From contig NZ_JXQD01000036.1 of assembly GCF_002100145.1 (NCBI RefSeq), forward strand, positions 62,001 to 126,000: 64,000 nucleotides of DNA. The letters are read 5' to 3'. The notes under the pieces are model-generated. The model did no database searches. It had not been told where the DNA came from and was given only the letters and a program-made list of their open reading frames with translations. Numbering within the stretch: position 1 is the stretch's first letter; every line of letters begins with the position of its first letter. The translations under genes and the position numbers were made by a program. The DNA is from Vibrio sp. qd031 (GTDB taxonomy: Bacteria > Pseudomonadota > Gammaproteobacteria > Enterobacterales > Vibrionaceae). Positions 28,525-38,152 of this stretch are shown piece by piece.

Positions 28525-30408
28525 ATGCTTTCTCCTGAAGCGAAGATCAAGGTACAAAACTTTGGTCGTTTTCTATCCAACATGGTAATGCCAAACATCG
28601 GAGCGTTCATCGCTTGGGGTTTCATTACTGCTTTATTCATTCCAACTGGCTGGTGGCCAAACGAAACACTCGCCGCCCTAGTTGGGCCAATGATTACCTA
28701 TCTACTGCCACTACTAATCGGTTATACCGGTGGTAAAATTGTCGGCGGAGATCGCGGTGCGGTCGTCGGTGCAATTACCACAATGGGCGTTATCGTTGGT
28801 ACTGACATTCCAATGTTCATGGGTGCGATGATCGCGGGCCCATTTGGCGGCTGGGCGATCAAGAAGTTTGATGCATCTGTCGATGGTAAGGTGAAGAGTG
28901 GTTTCGAGATGTTGGTCAACAACTTCTCTGCCGGTATTGTTGGTATGATTTGTGCCATCATTGCATTCTTCGTTGTAGGCCCCGCTGTTAAGATGCTATC
29001 TGGCGCATTGGCTGCTGGTGTAGACGTCATGGTGAATGCAGGTCTGCTTCCTTTAGCGTCCATTTTTGTTGAACCTGCAAAAATCCTCTTTCTAAATAAC
29101 GCGATTAACCACGGTATCTTCACGCCGCTTGGTGTCCAACAATCTGAAGAGCTTGGTCGTTCAATCTTCTTCCTGATTGAAGCGAACCCAGGTCCTGGTC
29201 TAGGTCTATTGTTGGCATACATGGTGTTTGGCCGTGGTAGCGCTAAGCAATCGGCAGCGGGTGCTTCAATCATCCACTTCTTCGGTGGTATCCACGAGAT
29301 TTACTTCCCATACGTACTAATGAACCCACGTCTTATCCTTGCTGTAATTGCAGGTGGTATGACTGGTGTATTCACACTGGTTGTATTTGATGCTGGTCTA
29401 ATTTCTCCTGCTTCTCCAGGTTCAATCTTCGCAGTATTGTTGATGACACCTAAGTCAGCGTTCGTCGGTGTAATCCTGTCGGTCATTGCATCAGCGACTG
29501 TCTCTTTTGTTGTCGCGTCGCTGCTAATGAAAACTCAAGCGCAAACCGATGATGAAGATTCACTAGAGCAAGCTGCGAGTCAAATGAAAGACATGAAAGC
29601 TGGCTCTAAAGGTGCACCAGTTGCTGCAGATTTCAACATGAGCAACGTGAAGAAAATCATCGTTGCCTGTGATGCTGGTATGGGGTCAAGTGCAATGGGT
29701 GCAAGCTTACTGCGCAAGAAAGTAGAAGCTGCTGGTCTAGGCATTAGCGTGACAAACTTAGCCATTAACAATTTGCCTCAAGATGTTGATATTGTCGTGA
29801 CACACCGTGACCTTACTGACAGAGCTCGCTCTGTGGTCGCAAGTGCTCACCACATATCACTCAGTAACTTCTTAGACGCTGCCGTCTATGACAATCTGGT
29901 GGCCGAGTTAGAGCAAGCACAGTCTCAAACTACTTCAGCCCCAAGCGCTGAAGGAAAAAAAAAACCAGCTGAAGACAAGCTAACATTAACAGAAGACAAC
30001 ATCTTCCTAGGACTACAGTCCAAAGATAAACAGCAAGCAATCCGCTTTGCGGGTGAAAAGCTGGCCGCGCTGGATTACGTATCGCCTGAGTACATCGACG
30101 GTATGTTTGCCCGAGAAGAAATGGTTTCGACCTATTTGGGTGAGTCCATCGCGGTGCCACACGGCACCATCGAGGCAAAACAATATGTTAAGACGACAGG
30201 CATCGTATTTTGCCAATACCCACAAGGTATTCAGTGGGGTGAGGATGAAGATGATGTCGCTAAGATGGTCATTGGTATTGCGGCGCAAGGCGATGAGCAC
30301 AACATGGTGCTGATGGCGATTACAAATTCACTAGATGACGAAGAAGCGGTGACATTGCTTCAAACAACAACTAACCCACAAGATGTATTAAAAATTCTGA
30401 ACGGTTAA
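28525..30408 (+). CDS. mtlA: mannitol-specific PTS enzyme IICBA MtlA
   Basis: MtlA imports mannitol and phosphorylates it to mannitol-1-phosphate. The membrane IIC domain spans about residues 15-340. The IIB domain carries the phosphocysteine loop ACDAGMGSSAMGASLL with Cys382. The IIA domain carries the phosphohistidine in AVPHGTIE at His546. The linkers are DDEDSLEQAASQ and an Ala/Ser/Pro-rich stretch before IIA. That second linker is encoded across a run of ten A (29955-29964). AGAGGT precedes the ATG. Total length is 627 residues (637 in E. coli). It is followed by an intercistronic hairpin and then mtlD and mtlR. Confidence 0.97.
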   Translation: MLSPEAKIKVQNFGRFLSNMVMPNIGAFIAWGFITALFIPTGWWPNETLAALVGPMITYLLPLLIGYTGGKIVGGDRGAVVGAITTMGVIVGTDIPMFMGAMIAGPFGGWAIKKFDASVDGKVKSGFEMLVNNFSAGIVGMICAIIAFFVVGPAVKMLSGALAAGVDVMVNAGLLPLASIFVEPAKILFLNNAINHGIFTPLGVQQSEELGRSIFFLIEANPGPGLGLLLAYMVFGRGSAKQSAAGASIIHFFGGIHEIYFPYVLMNPRLILAVIAGGMTGVFTLVVFDAGLISPASPGSIFAVLLMTPKSAFVGVILSVIASATVSFVVASLLMKTQAQTDDEDSLEQAASQMKDMKAGSKGAPVAADFNMSNVKKIIVACDAGMGSSAMGASLLRKKVEAAGLGISVTNLAINNLPQDVDIVVTHRDLTDRARSVVASAHHISLSNFLDAAVYDNLVAELEQAQSQTTSAPSAEGKKKPAEDKLTLTEDNIFLGLQSKDKQQAIRFAGEKLAALDYVSPEYIDGMFAREEMVSTYLGESIAVPHGTIEAKQYVKTTGIVFCQYPQGIQWGEDEDDVAKMVIGIAAQGDEHNMVLMAITNSLDDEEAVTLLQTTTNPQDVLKILNG

Positions 30409-30442
30409 GTTGAACTTGATTCGTCAACGCTCCTAAGTGAAC

Positions 30443-30483
30443 GAGGCCAGCATTCCCCCTATATTGCTCTGGCCTCCTTTTTG
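30443..30483 (+). terminator. hairpin between mtlA and mtlD
   Basis: GAGGCCAG (30443-30450) pairs with CTGGCCTC (30469-30476), followed by CTTTTTG. It may stop part of the transcription after mtlA, reducing mtlD and mtlR relative to the transporter, or it may protect the mtlA 3' end. Confidence 0.7.
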
Positions 30484-30516
30484 TTTCTAAAACATTGAAT
30501 ATTGGTTAGGTAAATT

Positions 30517-31665
30517 ATGAAAGCTCTACATTTTGGTGCCGGTAACATCGGTCGAGGTTTTATTGGAAAACTGCTCTCTGACGCAGGAATTGCAGTGACG
30601 TTTGCAGATGTAAATGAAACAGTGGTCAACGCGCTTATTGAGCGTAACCAGTACCCAGTAAAAGTAGTGGGTGAAGACAGTGTTGTTGAAGAAGTCAGTA
30701 ACGTAACTGCCATCAGTTCACTGGATCCAAGTATTGCTGATTTAGTCGCTGACGTTGATATGGTCACAACGGCAGTAGGTCCAACAGTACTAAACATTAT
30801 TGCTAAGACCATTGCCGATGGCATTGAGAAGCGGCTTGCTAACAACAACACAGTGCCACTTAATATCATTGCGTGTGAGAATATGGTGCGTGGCACAAGT
30901 CAGCTTAAAGAGACAGTATTTAGTCATTTAAGTGACCAAGCTAAAGCATTTTCAGACCTACATATTGGATTTGTTGATTCAGCTGTGGACCGTATTGTCC
31001 CTCCTGCAGAAGAAGGCGAAACCGATCCACTTGCAGTGACTGTAGAAACCTTTAGCGAGTGGATTGTTGATCAAACTCAGTTTAAGGGAGACATTCCAGA
31101 CATTCCAGGAATGGAGTGTACTGACAACCTAATGGCCTTTGTAGAACGTAAGTTGTTCACTCTAAATACGGGTCACCTTATCACCGCTTATCTTGGTGTG
31201 TTGGCTGGACATGAAACGATCAAAGAGTCGATTGAAGACGATGCGATTCGAGCGGATGTGACCGCTGCTATGAATGAAAGTGGTGCAGTATTGATTAAAC
31301 GTTATGGTTTTGATCCTGAAGCACACGCTGCTTACATTCAGAAAATTCTTGGCCGATTTGCCAACCCATACTTACGCGATGAAGTGGATCGTGTAGGGCG
31401 CCAACCTATTCGTAAACTCAGTCCGCAAGATCGTTTAGTTAAACCATTAAACGGAACATTGGAGTACGGATTACCCAATGAGTACCTACTAAAGGGTATT
31501 GCGGCAGCGTTCTTGTATACGAATGACGATGACCCACAAGCTGTAGAGTTACAAGCCATGTTTGCAGAAAAAGGCTTCGCACAAACACTTGCTCATTATT
31601 CAGAGCTGAAAGCGGACTCGGAAATTGTTACACTTGCCGAGCAAGCATATAATGCACTTAAATAA
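30517..31665 (+). CDS. mtlD: mannitol-1-phosphate 5-dehydrogenase MtlD
   Basis: MtlD oxidises mannitol-1-phosphate to fructose-6-phosphate with NAD. The N-terminal Rossmann motif [15 protein letters not shown], the conserved ENMVRGTS segment and the catalytic Lys region [16 protein letters not shown] identify the polyol-specific long-chain dehydrogenase family. The 382 residues equal the E. coli enzyme. It is second in mtlADR. Confidence 0.97.
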   Translation: MKALHFGAGNIGRGFIGKLLSDAGIAVTFADVNETVVNALIERNQYPVKVVGEDSVVEEVSNVTAISSLDPSIADLVADVDMVTTAVGPTVLNIIAKTIADGIEKRLANNNTVPLNIIACENMVRGTSQLKETVFSHLSDQAKAFSDLHIGFVDSAVDRIVPPAEEGETDPLAVTVETFSEWIVDQTQFKGDIPDIPGMECTDNLMAFVERKLFTLNTGHLITAYLGVLAGHETIKESIEDDAIRADVTAAMNESGAVLIKRYGFDPEAHAAYIQKILGRFANPYLRDEVDRVGRQPIRKLSPQDRLVKPLNGTLEYGLPNEYLLKGIAAAFLYTNDDDPQAVELQAMFAEKGFAQTLAHYSELKADSEIVTLAEQAYNALK

Positions 31666-31717
31666 TAACACCTATAGCGCTGCATAAGCGGCGCTATCAA
31701 CCATCGTATTTGAACGA

Positions 31718-32251
31718 ATGCCAATATCTCCTGAACATGAAACTGAATTACTCGAAGCACTGTCTGAATCACAGAATGCCAACGAGTGCCTGCTTAGTGC
31801 CTATGATGTGCTAGACGATACTGTGGATGCAGTATTGAAGTCTATTTTTCACAAGGATGACTATGCAGTGAAGTTCGTTGTTGAACCATTGCTCACCACG
31901 GATGGGCCTCTTGGAGACGTTTTGATCCGCTGCAAGTTGTTGTTGGGGTTCGGTGGAATCAGTAAGCAAACTTATGACGATATCGAGGTTTTTGTCACTT
32001 TAAAAGAGTGGGCTCGTCATGAGCCAAACGTGAGCTTTGTAGATCCCAATGTATTGTTTGAGCTTAATCGAGTGCAGGCAATTCATAGCGTCATGCCATT
32101 AGAGTTTTCTGATGCACTCATTGAAGGTTTGGATGAAAGCTCCAAACAGATGTTCTTGCAAAGACACTTTTTAAAAGTGCGCTCAACGATTGTATTGGCG
32201 GTAACGTCGTTGATGCATTCACTGTGTAAAGAGAACGCGCTGACCAGTTAG
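31718..32251 (+). CDS. mtlR: mannitol operon repressor-type protein MtlR
   Basis: This 177-residue protein belongs to the MltR/MtlR family, which modulates the mannitol operon in enterobacteria without a recognisable helix-turn-helix. The signature is clear: FHKDDYAVKFVVEPLL, DGPLGDVLIRCKLLLGFGGIS and QTYDDIEVFVTLKEW align with E. coli MtlR. It is the third gene of the mannitol operon, 52 bases after mtlD, and is followed by a perfect hairpin terminator. Confidence 0.93.
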   Translation: MPISPEHETELLEALSESQNANECLLSAYDVLDDTVDAVLKSIFHKDDYAVKFVVEPLLTTDGPLGDVLIRCKLLLGFGGISKQTYDDIEVFVTLKEWARHEPNVSFVDPNVLFELNRVQAIHSVMPLEFSDALIEGLDESSKQMFLQRHFLKVRSTIVLAVTSLMHSLCKENALTS

Positions 32252-32280
32252 TCGATTAGATTCACTAGGCAGTAAACATC

Positions 32281-32310
32281 AAAAGGCGGTTCATGATTGA
32301 ACCGCCTTTT
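32281..32310. terminator. bidirectional terminator between mtlR and nagB
   Basis: AAAAGGCGGTTCA (32281-32293) pairs perfectly with TGAACCGCCTTTT (32298-32310) around TGAT, with A- and T-tracts on the two sides. It serves converging mtlR and nagB. Confidence 0.93.
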
Positions 32311-32374
32311 CTATTCAGAAGCAATCTATGTAAAGTCGATCGAATGGCTGAGGGGAGCGATCAACTTACAGTGC

Positions 32375-33175
32375 TTAAAGATCCTGGATGTTTTCGGCTT
32401 CCAGTTCTTTAAAGTATTTAACCGTCTTCACCTTAAGCTCTTGCTGAGCCGCTTCGTCAGCGACAATAACGGCTTTATTGTGCATTTGAAGCGCTGTTAC
32501 CGTCCACAAGTGGTTGACGCTGCCTTCAACAGCCATCTGCAGTGCTTGCGCTTTATTGTGACCAATGGACAGAATCATCACTTCTTCTGCATCAAGCAGT
32601 GTCGCAACACCAATGGTCAGTGCATATTTTGGCACTTGATTTAGATCGTTATCAAAAAAGCGTGAGTTTGCAATGCGCGTATCTTCGGTGAGGGTTTTGA
32701 TACGAGTGCGAGAGGCCAATGACGAACCTGGCTCGTTAAACGCGATGTGGCCATCAATGCCCACACCACCCATAAATAGGTTAACGCGACCAAAAGAACG
32801 CATTTTTTCTTCGTACGCAGCACAATGCGCGTCGATATCTTCAGCTTGTCCGTCAAGTAGGTTGATGTTTTCTTCTTGCACATCAACGTGATTAAAGAAG
32901 TTGTTGTACATAAACGAACGGTACGACTCTGGGTGCTCTGGATCGATCCCTACATATTCATCCATGTTAAATGTCACCACGTGTTTAAAGCTCACGTCGC
33001 CTTTGTTGTACATTTCTATCAGGTATTTATACGTGGTTAATGGTGTGCCACCGGTTGGTAGGCCAAGGACAAAAGGTCGATCAGCAGTAGGTTGAAAATT
33101 GTTGATCGCTTCTACAATGTGGCGTGCTGCCCACTTTCCTACTTGCTGCGCATTTGCTACGGGAATCAGTCTCAT
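32375..33175 (-). CDS. nagB: glucosamine-6-phosphate deaminase NagB
   Basis: NagB converts glucosamine-6-phosphate to fructose-6-phosphate and ammonia in amino-sugar catabolism. It has the family length (266 residues) and motifs: [15 protein letters not shown] at the phosphate site, the MDEYVGI segment, and [17 protein letters not shown] with the catalytic Asp and His. Vibrios use it to feed chitin-derived GlcNAc into glycolysis. The gene is divergent from the DeoR-glmS pair, and a NagC-like operator lies 45 bases upstream of its start. Confidence 0.97.
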   Translation of the reverse strand: MRLIPVANAQQVGKWAARHIVEAINNFQPTADRPFVLGLPTGGTPLTTYKYLIEMYNKGDVSFKHVVTFNMDEYVGIDPEHPESYRSFMYNNFFNHVDVQEENINLLDGQAEDIDAHCAAYEEKMRSFGRVNLFMGGVGIDGHIAFNEPGSSLASRTRIKTLTEDTRIANSRFFDNDLNQVPKYALTIGVATLLDAEEVMILSIGHNKAQALQMAVEGSVNHLWTVTALQMHNKAVIVADEAAQQELKVKTVKYFKELEAENIQDL

Positions 33176-33219
33176 AACTCTACCTATTCTTAAATGTTCT
33201 TAAAATGGAAGTAACTAAG

Positions 33220-33240
33220 TTATTTTGCATTGTAAATTAA
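33220..33240. promoter_or_regulatory. candidate NagC operator upstream of nagB
   Basis: TTATTTT and AAATTAA are separated by seven bases, giving the partly palindromic AT-flanked layout of NagC operators (TTATTT...AAATAA type). Its position 45-65 bases before the nagB start codon suits repression. It was matched from memory of the consensus. Confidence 0.45.
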
Positions 33241-33517
33241 GTGTGGTGATTATCCAAACAATAATGGTAGTCCCTACTAAGATTTCTACACTTTTGTGCG
33301 CTCTCTCGCATCGTCAGTACACTGTGGTTTCTAACCAGATTTCGAATTGAAACTTATTACTTAGACCTACTGCTTCCCGCAAGGGTTATCTAAAAAGGTA
33401 TATATGCAATTACGCTTATGATTCCTAGTAAAAGTGTTACTTCTGAGACGAATTTACATTGGACAATAACCTTTCGGTGTGAAAGAATTGTGAAATAGAA
33501 ACGAAACTTAGACGATC

Positions 33518-34285
33518 ATGACGAAACGAAATACTCAAATTCGAAGAAACGCAATTGCGACTCTAGTTGCCCGAAAAGGTGATGTCAGTGTTGAAGAGTT
33601 AGCGATCAAGTTTGAAACTTCTGAAGTTACGATTCGAAAGGATCTTGCCATGCTAGAACGTGGTGGTCAGCTAGTTCGTCGATATGGTGGCGCCGTGGCC
33701 TTACCAACGGAAGCAATAAATCAAGAGTTGGACAGCTTAGTTTCTACGGTCAAATTGTCCCTAGCGGAAGCAGCGGCACAACTGATCAAAGATCACAACC
33801 GTATTGTTGTTGATTGCGGAAGTACAACCGGGGCTTTGATTCCCCACTTGGCAGCCTATAAAGGGCTTGTTGTGATGACAAACTCTCTCAATGTTGCGAA
33901 TGCACTGAATGAACTAGAAAGTGAACCTACTTTGCTGATGACCGGCGGGACCTGGGATGCTCATTCTGATTCGTTTCAGGGGCAAGTCGCTGAAGCAACG
34001 TTAAGAGCCTATGATTTCGACCAGCTATTTATTGGTGCCGATGGGTTGGATTTAGACCGTGGTACAACGACGTTTAACGAATTAACCGGCCTCAGCCGCG
34101 TCATGTCCGACGTGTCTCGAGAGGTCATTGTCATGATTGAGTCCGAGAAAATTGGCCGACGTATGCCTAACTTGGAACTGGATTGGGACGCTATTGATGT
34201 CTTGGTTACTGACGAGCAACTCAGCCAAGAACAACAACAAACTATTGAATCTAATGCCGTGCGCGTCGTTCGCGCTGAAAAATAA
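33518..34285 (+). CDS. DeoR-family regulator adjacent to glmS (GlmR-like)
   Basis: The N-terminal DeoR helix-turn-helix is clear ([42 protein letters not shown] in two parts), and the C-terminal DeoR sensor domain has [33 protein letters not shown] and the EKIGRR segment that binds sugar phosphates. It lies 29 bases before glmS on the same strand. Pseudomonas has a DeoR-type regulator in the same position, reported as GlmR. The natural ligand is likely glucosamine-6-phosphate or a related amino-sugar phosphate. It may also control the divergent nagB. Confidence 0.87.
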   Translation: MTKRNTQIRRNAIATLVARKGDVSVEELAIKFETSEVTIRKDLAMLERGGQLVRRYGGAVALPTEAINQELDSLVSTVKLSLAEAAAQLIKDHNRIVVDCGSTTGALIPHLAAYKGLVVMTNSLNVANALNELESEPTLLMTGGTWDAHSDSFQGQVAEATLRAYDFDQLFIGADGLDLDRGTTTFNELTGLSRVMSDVSREVIVMIESEKIGRRMPNLELDWDAIDVLVTDEQLSQEQQQTIESNAVRVVRAEK

Positions 34286-34314
34286 GTGGCAAACTAACTT
34301 TTTGGAGTAAAAAC

Positions 34315-36147
34315 ATGTGTGGAATAGTAGGTGCAGTAGCACAACGTGATGTAGCAGAGATTTTAGTCGAAGGCTTACGCCGCCTAGAATACCGTGGCTA
34401 CGACTCTGCCGGTGTTGCCGTCGTTGACGCTGAGTCGAATCTAACTCGGGTGCGTCGCCTTGGTAAAGTGCAAGAGCTTGCTGATGCGGTAAACGAAGCC
34501 AAAGTTGTGGGCGGTACTGGTATTGCACACACTCGCTGGGCAACCCATGGTGAGCCAAGTGAAGTCAACGCTCACCCACATATGTCTGGTGACATTGCTG
34601 TTGTGCACAATGGCATCATCGAAAACCATGAAGAGTTGCGTGAATTGCTGCAAAGCCGCGGTTACGTATTCACCTCTCAAACCGATACTGAAGTCATCGC
34701 TCACATGGTGGAGTGGGAGCTTCGCACCTCAGAAACATTGCTCGAAGCGCTGCAAAAAACCGCTAAGCAGCTTGATGGTGCTTACGGTACGGTAGCTGTT
34801 GATCGTCGTGACCCGTCACGCATTGTTGTTGCGCGCTCTGGTAGTCCGATTGTTATCGGCTTTGGCGTCGGTGAAAACTTCCTTGCTTCTGATCAGCTTG
34901 CGCTACTTAGCGTTACGCGCCGCTTCATGTACCTAGAAGAGGGTGATGTTGCCGAAGTGACTCGCCGTGATGTGACGGTGTTTAATGCACTGGGTGAAAG
35001 TGTTGAACGTGAAATCATTGAGTCGACGGTCGAGCACGATGCCGGCGATAAAGGCAAGTACCGCCACTTCATGCAAAAAGAGATCTTTGAACAACCCGCT
35101 GCACTTATTAGCACAATGGAAGGCCGCATCTCTGAAAAGTCTGTGATCACCAATGCTATTGGTGTTCGCGCTGAAGAGATTCTTAGTAAAGTAGAGCATG
35201 TACAAATCATCGCATGTGGTACGTCATACAACTCTGGTATGGCTGCTCGCTACTGGTTTGAGTCAATTGCGGGAGTGAGCTGTGATGTTGAGATCGCCTC
35301 TGAATTCCGTTACCGCGATTTTGTGGTACGTCCAAATAGCTTGCTAGTGACACTTTCTCAGTCGGGCGAAACCGCTGATACATTAGCTGCACTGCGTCTT
35401 GCTAAAGAAAAAGGCTACATGTCAGCAATGACCATTTGTAACGTTGCTGGCTCGTCATTGGTTCGCGAATCAGACTTTGCTTTCATGACACGCGCAGGCA
35501 CCGAGATTGGTGTGGCTTCGACCAAAGCGTTCACCACTCAACTTGCTGCTATGCTGATGATGGTTGTCTCTATTGGCCGCCTTCAAGGTCGCGTTGATGA
35601 AAAACGTGAAGCTGAGATTGTGAAGTCACTGCATGAGCTACCTGCGCATATCGAATACGCGCTCTCTTATGACAAAGCTATTGAAGCTCTGGCACCGGAC
35701 TTTGCGGATAAACACCATACGTTGTTCTTGGGTCGTGGTGAGTTTTACCCAATCGCAATGGAAGCATCACTTAAGCTAAAAGAAATTTCTTACATTCACG
35801 CTGAAGCTTACGCCGCTGGCGAGCTAAAGCACGGCCCACTGGCTCTGATTGATGCCGATATGCCTGTTGTAGTGGTTGCACCAAGTAACGAATTGCTTGA
35901 GAAACTAAAATCAAACGTTGAAGAAGTGCGTGCTCGTGGTGGTCAACTGTATGTGTTTGCAGACGAATCCGCTGGATTTGAAGAAGACGAAAACATGAAG
36001 ATCATCAAGCTTCCACACGTTGATGAAGTCGTTGCTCCTATCTACTACACCGTGCCTATGCAGCTTTTGGCCTACCATGTTGCTCTTATTAAAGGTACTG
36101 ACGTGGATCAGCCTCGTAACCTTGCGAAAGCGGTAACCGTGGAGTAA
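34315..36147 (+). CDS. glmS: glutamine--fructose-6-phosphate aminotransferase GlmS
   Basis: GlmS makes glucosamine-6-phosphate from fructose-6-phosphate and glutamine, the first step towards UDP-GlcNAc for peptidoglycan and LPS. The N-terminal glutaminase domain begins MCGIVGAV with the nucleophilic Cys after Met removal, and contains [18 protein letters not shown]. Two SIS isomerase domains follow ([17 protein letters not shown] and [21 protein letters not shown]). The C-terminus [13 protein letters not shown] is typical. Length is 610 residues (609 in E. coli). A strong terminator follows. Confidence 0.98.
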   Translation: MCGIVGAVAQRDVAEILVEGLRRLEYRGYDSAGVAVVDAESNLTRVRRLGKVQELADAVNEAKVVGGTGIAHTRWATHGEPSEVNAHPHMSGDIAVVHNGIIENHEELRELLQSRGYVFTSQTDTEVIAHMVEWELRTSETLLEALQKTAKQLDGAYGTVAVDRRDPSRIVVARSGSPIVIGFGVGENFLASDQLALLSVTRRFMYLEEGDVAEVTRRDVTVFNALGESVEREIIESTVEHDAGDKGKYRHFMQKEIFEQPAALISTMEGRISEKSVITNAIGVRAEEILSKVEHVQIIACGTSYNSGMAARYWFESIAGVSCDVEIASEFRYRDFVVRPNSLLVTLSQSGETADTLAALRLAKEKGYMSAMTICNVAGSSLVRESDFAFMTRAGTEIGVASTKAFTTQLAAMLMMVVSIGRLQGRVDEKREAEIVKSLHELPAHIEYALSYDKAIEALAPDFADKHHTLFLGRGEFYPIAMEASLKLKEISYIHAEAYAAGELKHGPLALIDADMPVVVVAPSNELLEKLKSNVEEVRARGGQLYVFADESAGFEEDENMKIIKLPHVDEVVAPIYYTVPMQLLAYHVALIKGTDVDQPRNLAKAVTVE

Positions 36148-36210
36148 TTAAACTGGGTGCTTACTATTGCTGAGTACATCGAACAGTAACATCTGACATC
36201 CCAATACAGT

Positions 36211-36248
36211 ACGAGCTCTGCCAACTTAAAGGCAGAGCTCGTTTTTTT
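36211..36248 (+). terminator. terminator of glmS
   Basis: ACGAGCTCTGCC (36211-36222) pairs perfectly with GGCAGAGCTCGT (36231-36242), followed by seven T. Confidence 0.95.
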
Positions 36249-36464
36249 AACCTCAACTTTGCAAACTCACCACTTTCGATAGTGTTTCTGAGCAATACTA
36301 TTAGCCACAAGTCATGCCGCTATTTCCAGACATTGGCGCAAAAAACCAACGATTTTGGCGTAGTTTCCAGTAAAGCAGCGCACTGTTTTGCGTGGCTAGT
36401 TGATAGCTGCTCGATTAAATCGAACTTAATTTAGTTGTGCGGGGTTAAGGTAAAAGCTAGGATC
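36249..36464. other. intergenic region between converging glmS and isomerase operons
   Basis: About 215 bases between two terminators of converging units. I see no coding frame, RNA gene or repeat in it. Confidence 0.5.
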
Positions 36465-36490
36465 AAAAAGGCAGCCCCACGGTGACTGCC
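36465..36490 (-). terminator. candidate terminator of the isomerase-reductase operon
   Basis: On the minus strand GGCAG and CTGCC enclose an 11-base loop with an additional internal C-G pair, followed by TTTTT (complement of 36465-36469). It lies about 93 bases after the stop codon of the RpiB-fold gene. Confidence 0.6.
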
Positions 36491-36582
36491 CTAATCTATA
36501 GTGTGTCTAGAATACATGACTAAGCAGCAAATGCCCTAGCATCAAGTCATAGCCCAGACTAGACAACAAGGTGCTCTCGCCT

Positions 36583-37227
36583 TTATGCGCTTATAAGAGT
36601 ACGAACGTAGTCTGCAACGTCTTTATCCTGGCAATGTTCAAAGAAACACTCTTGGAAGTGTTTTCCTGATACTGCCTGAGCAACCAATGATTGATCGATA
36701 GCTTTTAGTGAATCTAGGTAGCTATCTTTTGTCACGGCTGCTTTTACATCGTTCAGTAACTTGGCATTTTGTTGCTGCGGCTCTGCACGCTCACGTGGGT
36801 AACCTAAGCCGCGCTCACCGGTTAGCAAGGCTTTTTCAAACATGTAACGGACATTCAATTCAGCACCCCAACCGTACCCTTTAGCAAAGGCAAGAGACAG
36901 GGCATTACCGTTATTGATTTGGTTAAACAAAAACGCATCGGACGGATCAAGACAGTAGCCACAAACTACACCTGGGTGCAGGTTTAGCGACATCATAGCA
37001 CCTTGGCCTGTACCACAACCTGTAAAGACAAAGTCTACAGCTTTAGTGTTGAGTAAGATGCTAGCCATAATGCCTAGGTGGATATAGGTCAGGTGATGAT
37101 CATTGTCATCGTGCATACCTACGTTAAATACAGGGTGGCCTAGTTGGTCAGCGACAGCATTGAGTTCATTGACCACAGTAGCATTTTTGCCCGCTTGACT
37201 GTTTTCCATCATTAAAGCGATTTTCAT
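36583..37227 (-). CDS. RpiB/LacA/LacB-fold sugar isomerase, candidate DHU isomerase (DhuI-like)
   Basis: The 214-residue protein has the RpiB/LacA/LacB fold signature FVFTGCGTGQGAMMS with the candidate catalytic Cys71, then LHPGVVCGYCLDPSDAFLFNQINNGN in the usual order. It is longer than RpiB (about 150 residues) because of a C-terminal extension. Streptococcal DhuI, of this fold, isomerises 4-deoxy-L-threo-5-hexosulose uronate (DHU) formed from glycosaminoglycan fragments, and is encoded beside a KduD-like reductase. The same pairing here, next to a GH88 gene, makes DhuI activity the best guess. Ribose- or galactose-6-phosphate isomerase is the alternative. It is 37 bases after kduD. Confidence 0.75.
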   Translation of the reverse strand: MKIALMMENSQAGKNATVVNELNAVADQLGHPVFNVGMHDDNDHHLTYIHLGIMASILLNTKAVDFVFTGCGTGQGAMMSLNLHPGVVCGYCLDPSDAFLFNQINNGNALSLAFAKGYGWGAELNVRYMFEKALLTGERGLGYPRERAEPQQQNAKLLNDVKAAVTKDSYLDSLKAIDQSLVAQAVSGKHFQECFFEHCQDKDVADYVRTLISA

Positions 37228-37264
37228 TGTATTACTCCAAAGTTAAATAGATTATTTCGGTGCT

Positions 37265-38026
37265 TTAGCGAGCTAACCAGCCACCATCAACGGCGATGGT
37301 GTAGCCATTTACATAATCAGCCGCACTCGACGCTAAGAATACACATGGGCCAGCAACATCTTCAGGTTTGCCCCAGCGCTCAGCCGGAATACGCGCGAGT
37401 ATGTCTTGATTTCGCTTCTCATCTGCACGAAGTGCTGCGGTATTGTCCGTCGCCATGTAGCCCGGAGCGATCGCATTGACATTGATATTGTGTTTCGCCC
37501 ACTCATTGGCCATGGCACGAGTGACACCTTGTACAGCGCTTTTAGACGCTGTGTAGGACGGTACGCGAATACCCCCTTGGAATGAGAGCATTGACGCGAT
37601 GTTGATGATCTTGCCACCACTGTTTTGAGCAATAAATTGCTTGGCAACCGTCTGTGACATGAAGAAAGTCGATTTAATGTTGAGATCCATAACGTCATCC
37701 CAATCTTGCTCGGTAAACTCAATGGCGTCGTTGCGGCGGATAATGCCAGCATTGTTGACCAGTACATCGATACGACCAAACTCTGTAACGGCTTGATCTA
37801 TTACCGATGGAATGCATTCGGTTTTCATTAAGTCTGCTCTGATATCTAAAAACCGGCGACCTAACGCTTCAACTTGGTGCTTAGTGTCGGCAGGATCGGC
37901 AAAATTAATACCTACGATGTGACAGCCAGCTTGTGCAAGCCCTAATGCCATTCCCTGACCAAGTCCCGTATTACAGCCAGTTACGATGGCCACTTTTCCA
38001 GATAAATCGAACTGTTCTAAAATCAT
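37265..38026 (-). CDS. kduD: short-chain dehydrogenase KduD-type (2-dehydro-3-deoxy-D-gluconate 5-dehydrogenase)
   Basis: The protein is a classical SDR of 253 residues, the length of E. coli KduD. The cofactor motif is TGCNTGLGQGMA, the structural motif NNAGII, and the catalytic pair YTASK. The N-terminus ILEQFDLSGKVAIVTG and the C-terminus VNGYTIAVDGGWLAR are characteristic of KduD. It would reduce 3-deoxy-D-glycero-2,5-hexodiulosonate to 2-keto-3-deoxygluconate. It is expressed from its own promoter region, where a long palindrome (38089-38113) lies, and is followed by the isomerase gene. Confidence 0.88.
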   Translation of the reverse strand: MILEQFDLSGKVAIVTGCNTGLGQGMALGLAQAGCHIVGINFADPADTKHQVEALGRRFLDIRADLMKTECIPSVIDQAVTEFGRIDVLVNNAGIIRRNDAIEFTEQDWDDVMDLNIKSTFFMSQTVAKQFIAQNSGGKIINIASMLSFQGGIRVPSYTASKSAVQGVTRAMANEWAKHNINVNAIAPGYMATDNTAALRADEKRNQDILARIPAERWGKPEDVAGPCVFLASSAADYVNGYTIAVDGGWLAR

Positions 38027-38088
38027 TGTGAGTTCCTTATTAAGATGCTTAAAGCGTCCAAAATGTAAATTTTGGGTGCAAAATTCTT

Positions 38089-38113
38089 GTACTCGACCGA
38101 AATGGTCGAATAC
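38089..38113. promoter_or_regulatory. long imperfect palindrome in the kduD promoter region
   Basis: GTACTCGACC and GGTCGAATAC are inverted with one mismatch around GAAAT. The centre lies about 75 bases upstream of the kduD start codon, a good place for a repressor. No U-tract follows on the minus strand, so it is not the terminator of the upstream LacI gene. On the plus strand a T-run begins about 10 bases later, but no plus-strand gene ends here. Confidence 0.6.
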
Positions 38114-38152
38114 GTAGGGTAATTTTTTTTAGATAGGTAATTCGTTTGTTGT

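Noticed and set aside
28722-29273. Open frame of 183 codons antisense to mtlA
   Set aside because: Low-complexity Pro/Thr/Ala-rich translation of the complement of membrane-protein codons; no motif and no start signal.
32297-32644. Open frame of 115 codons on the plus strand overlapping nagB
   Set aside because: It is antisense to a clear NagB coding region and begins inside the mtlR/nagB terminator.
38089-38113. Palindrome considered as the LacI gene terminator
   Set aside because: No T-run follows it on the minus strand, so operator is the better reading.
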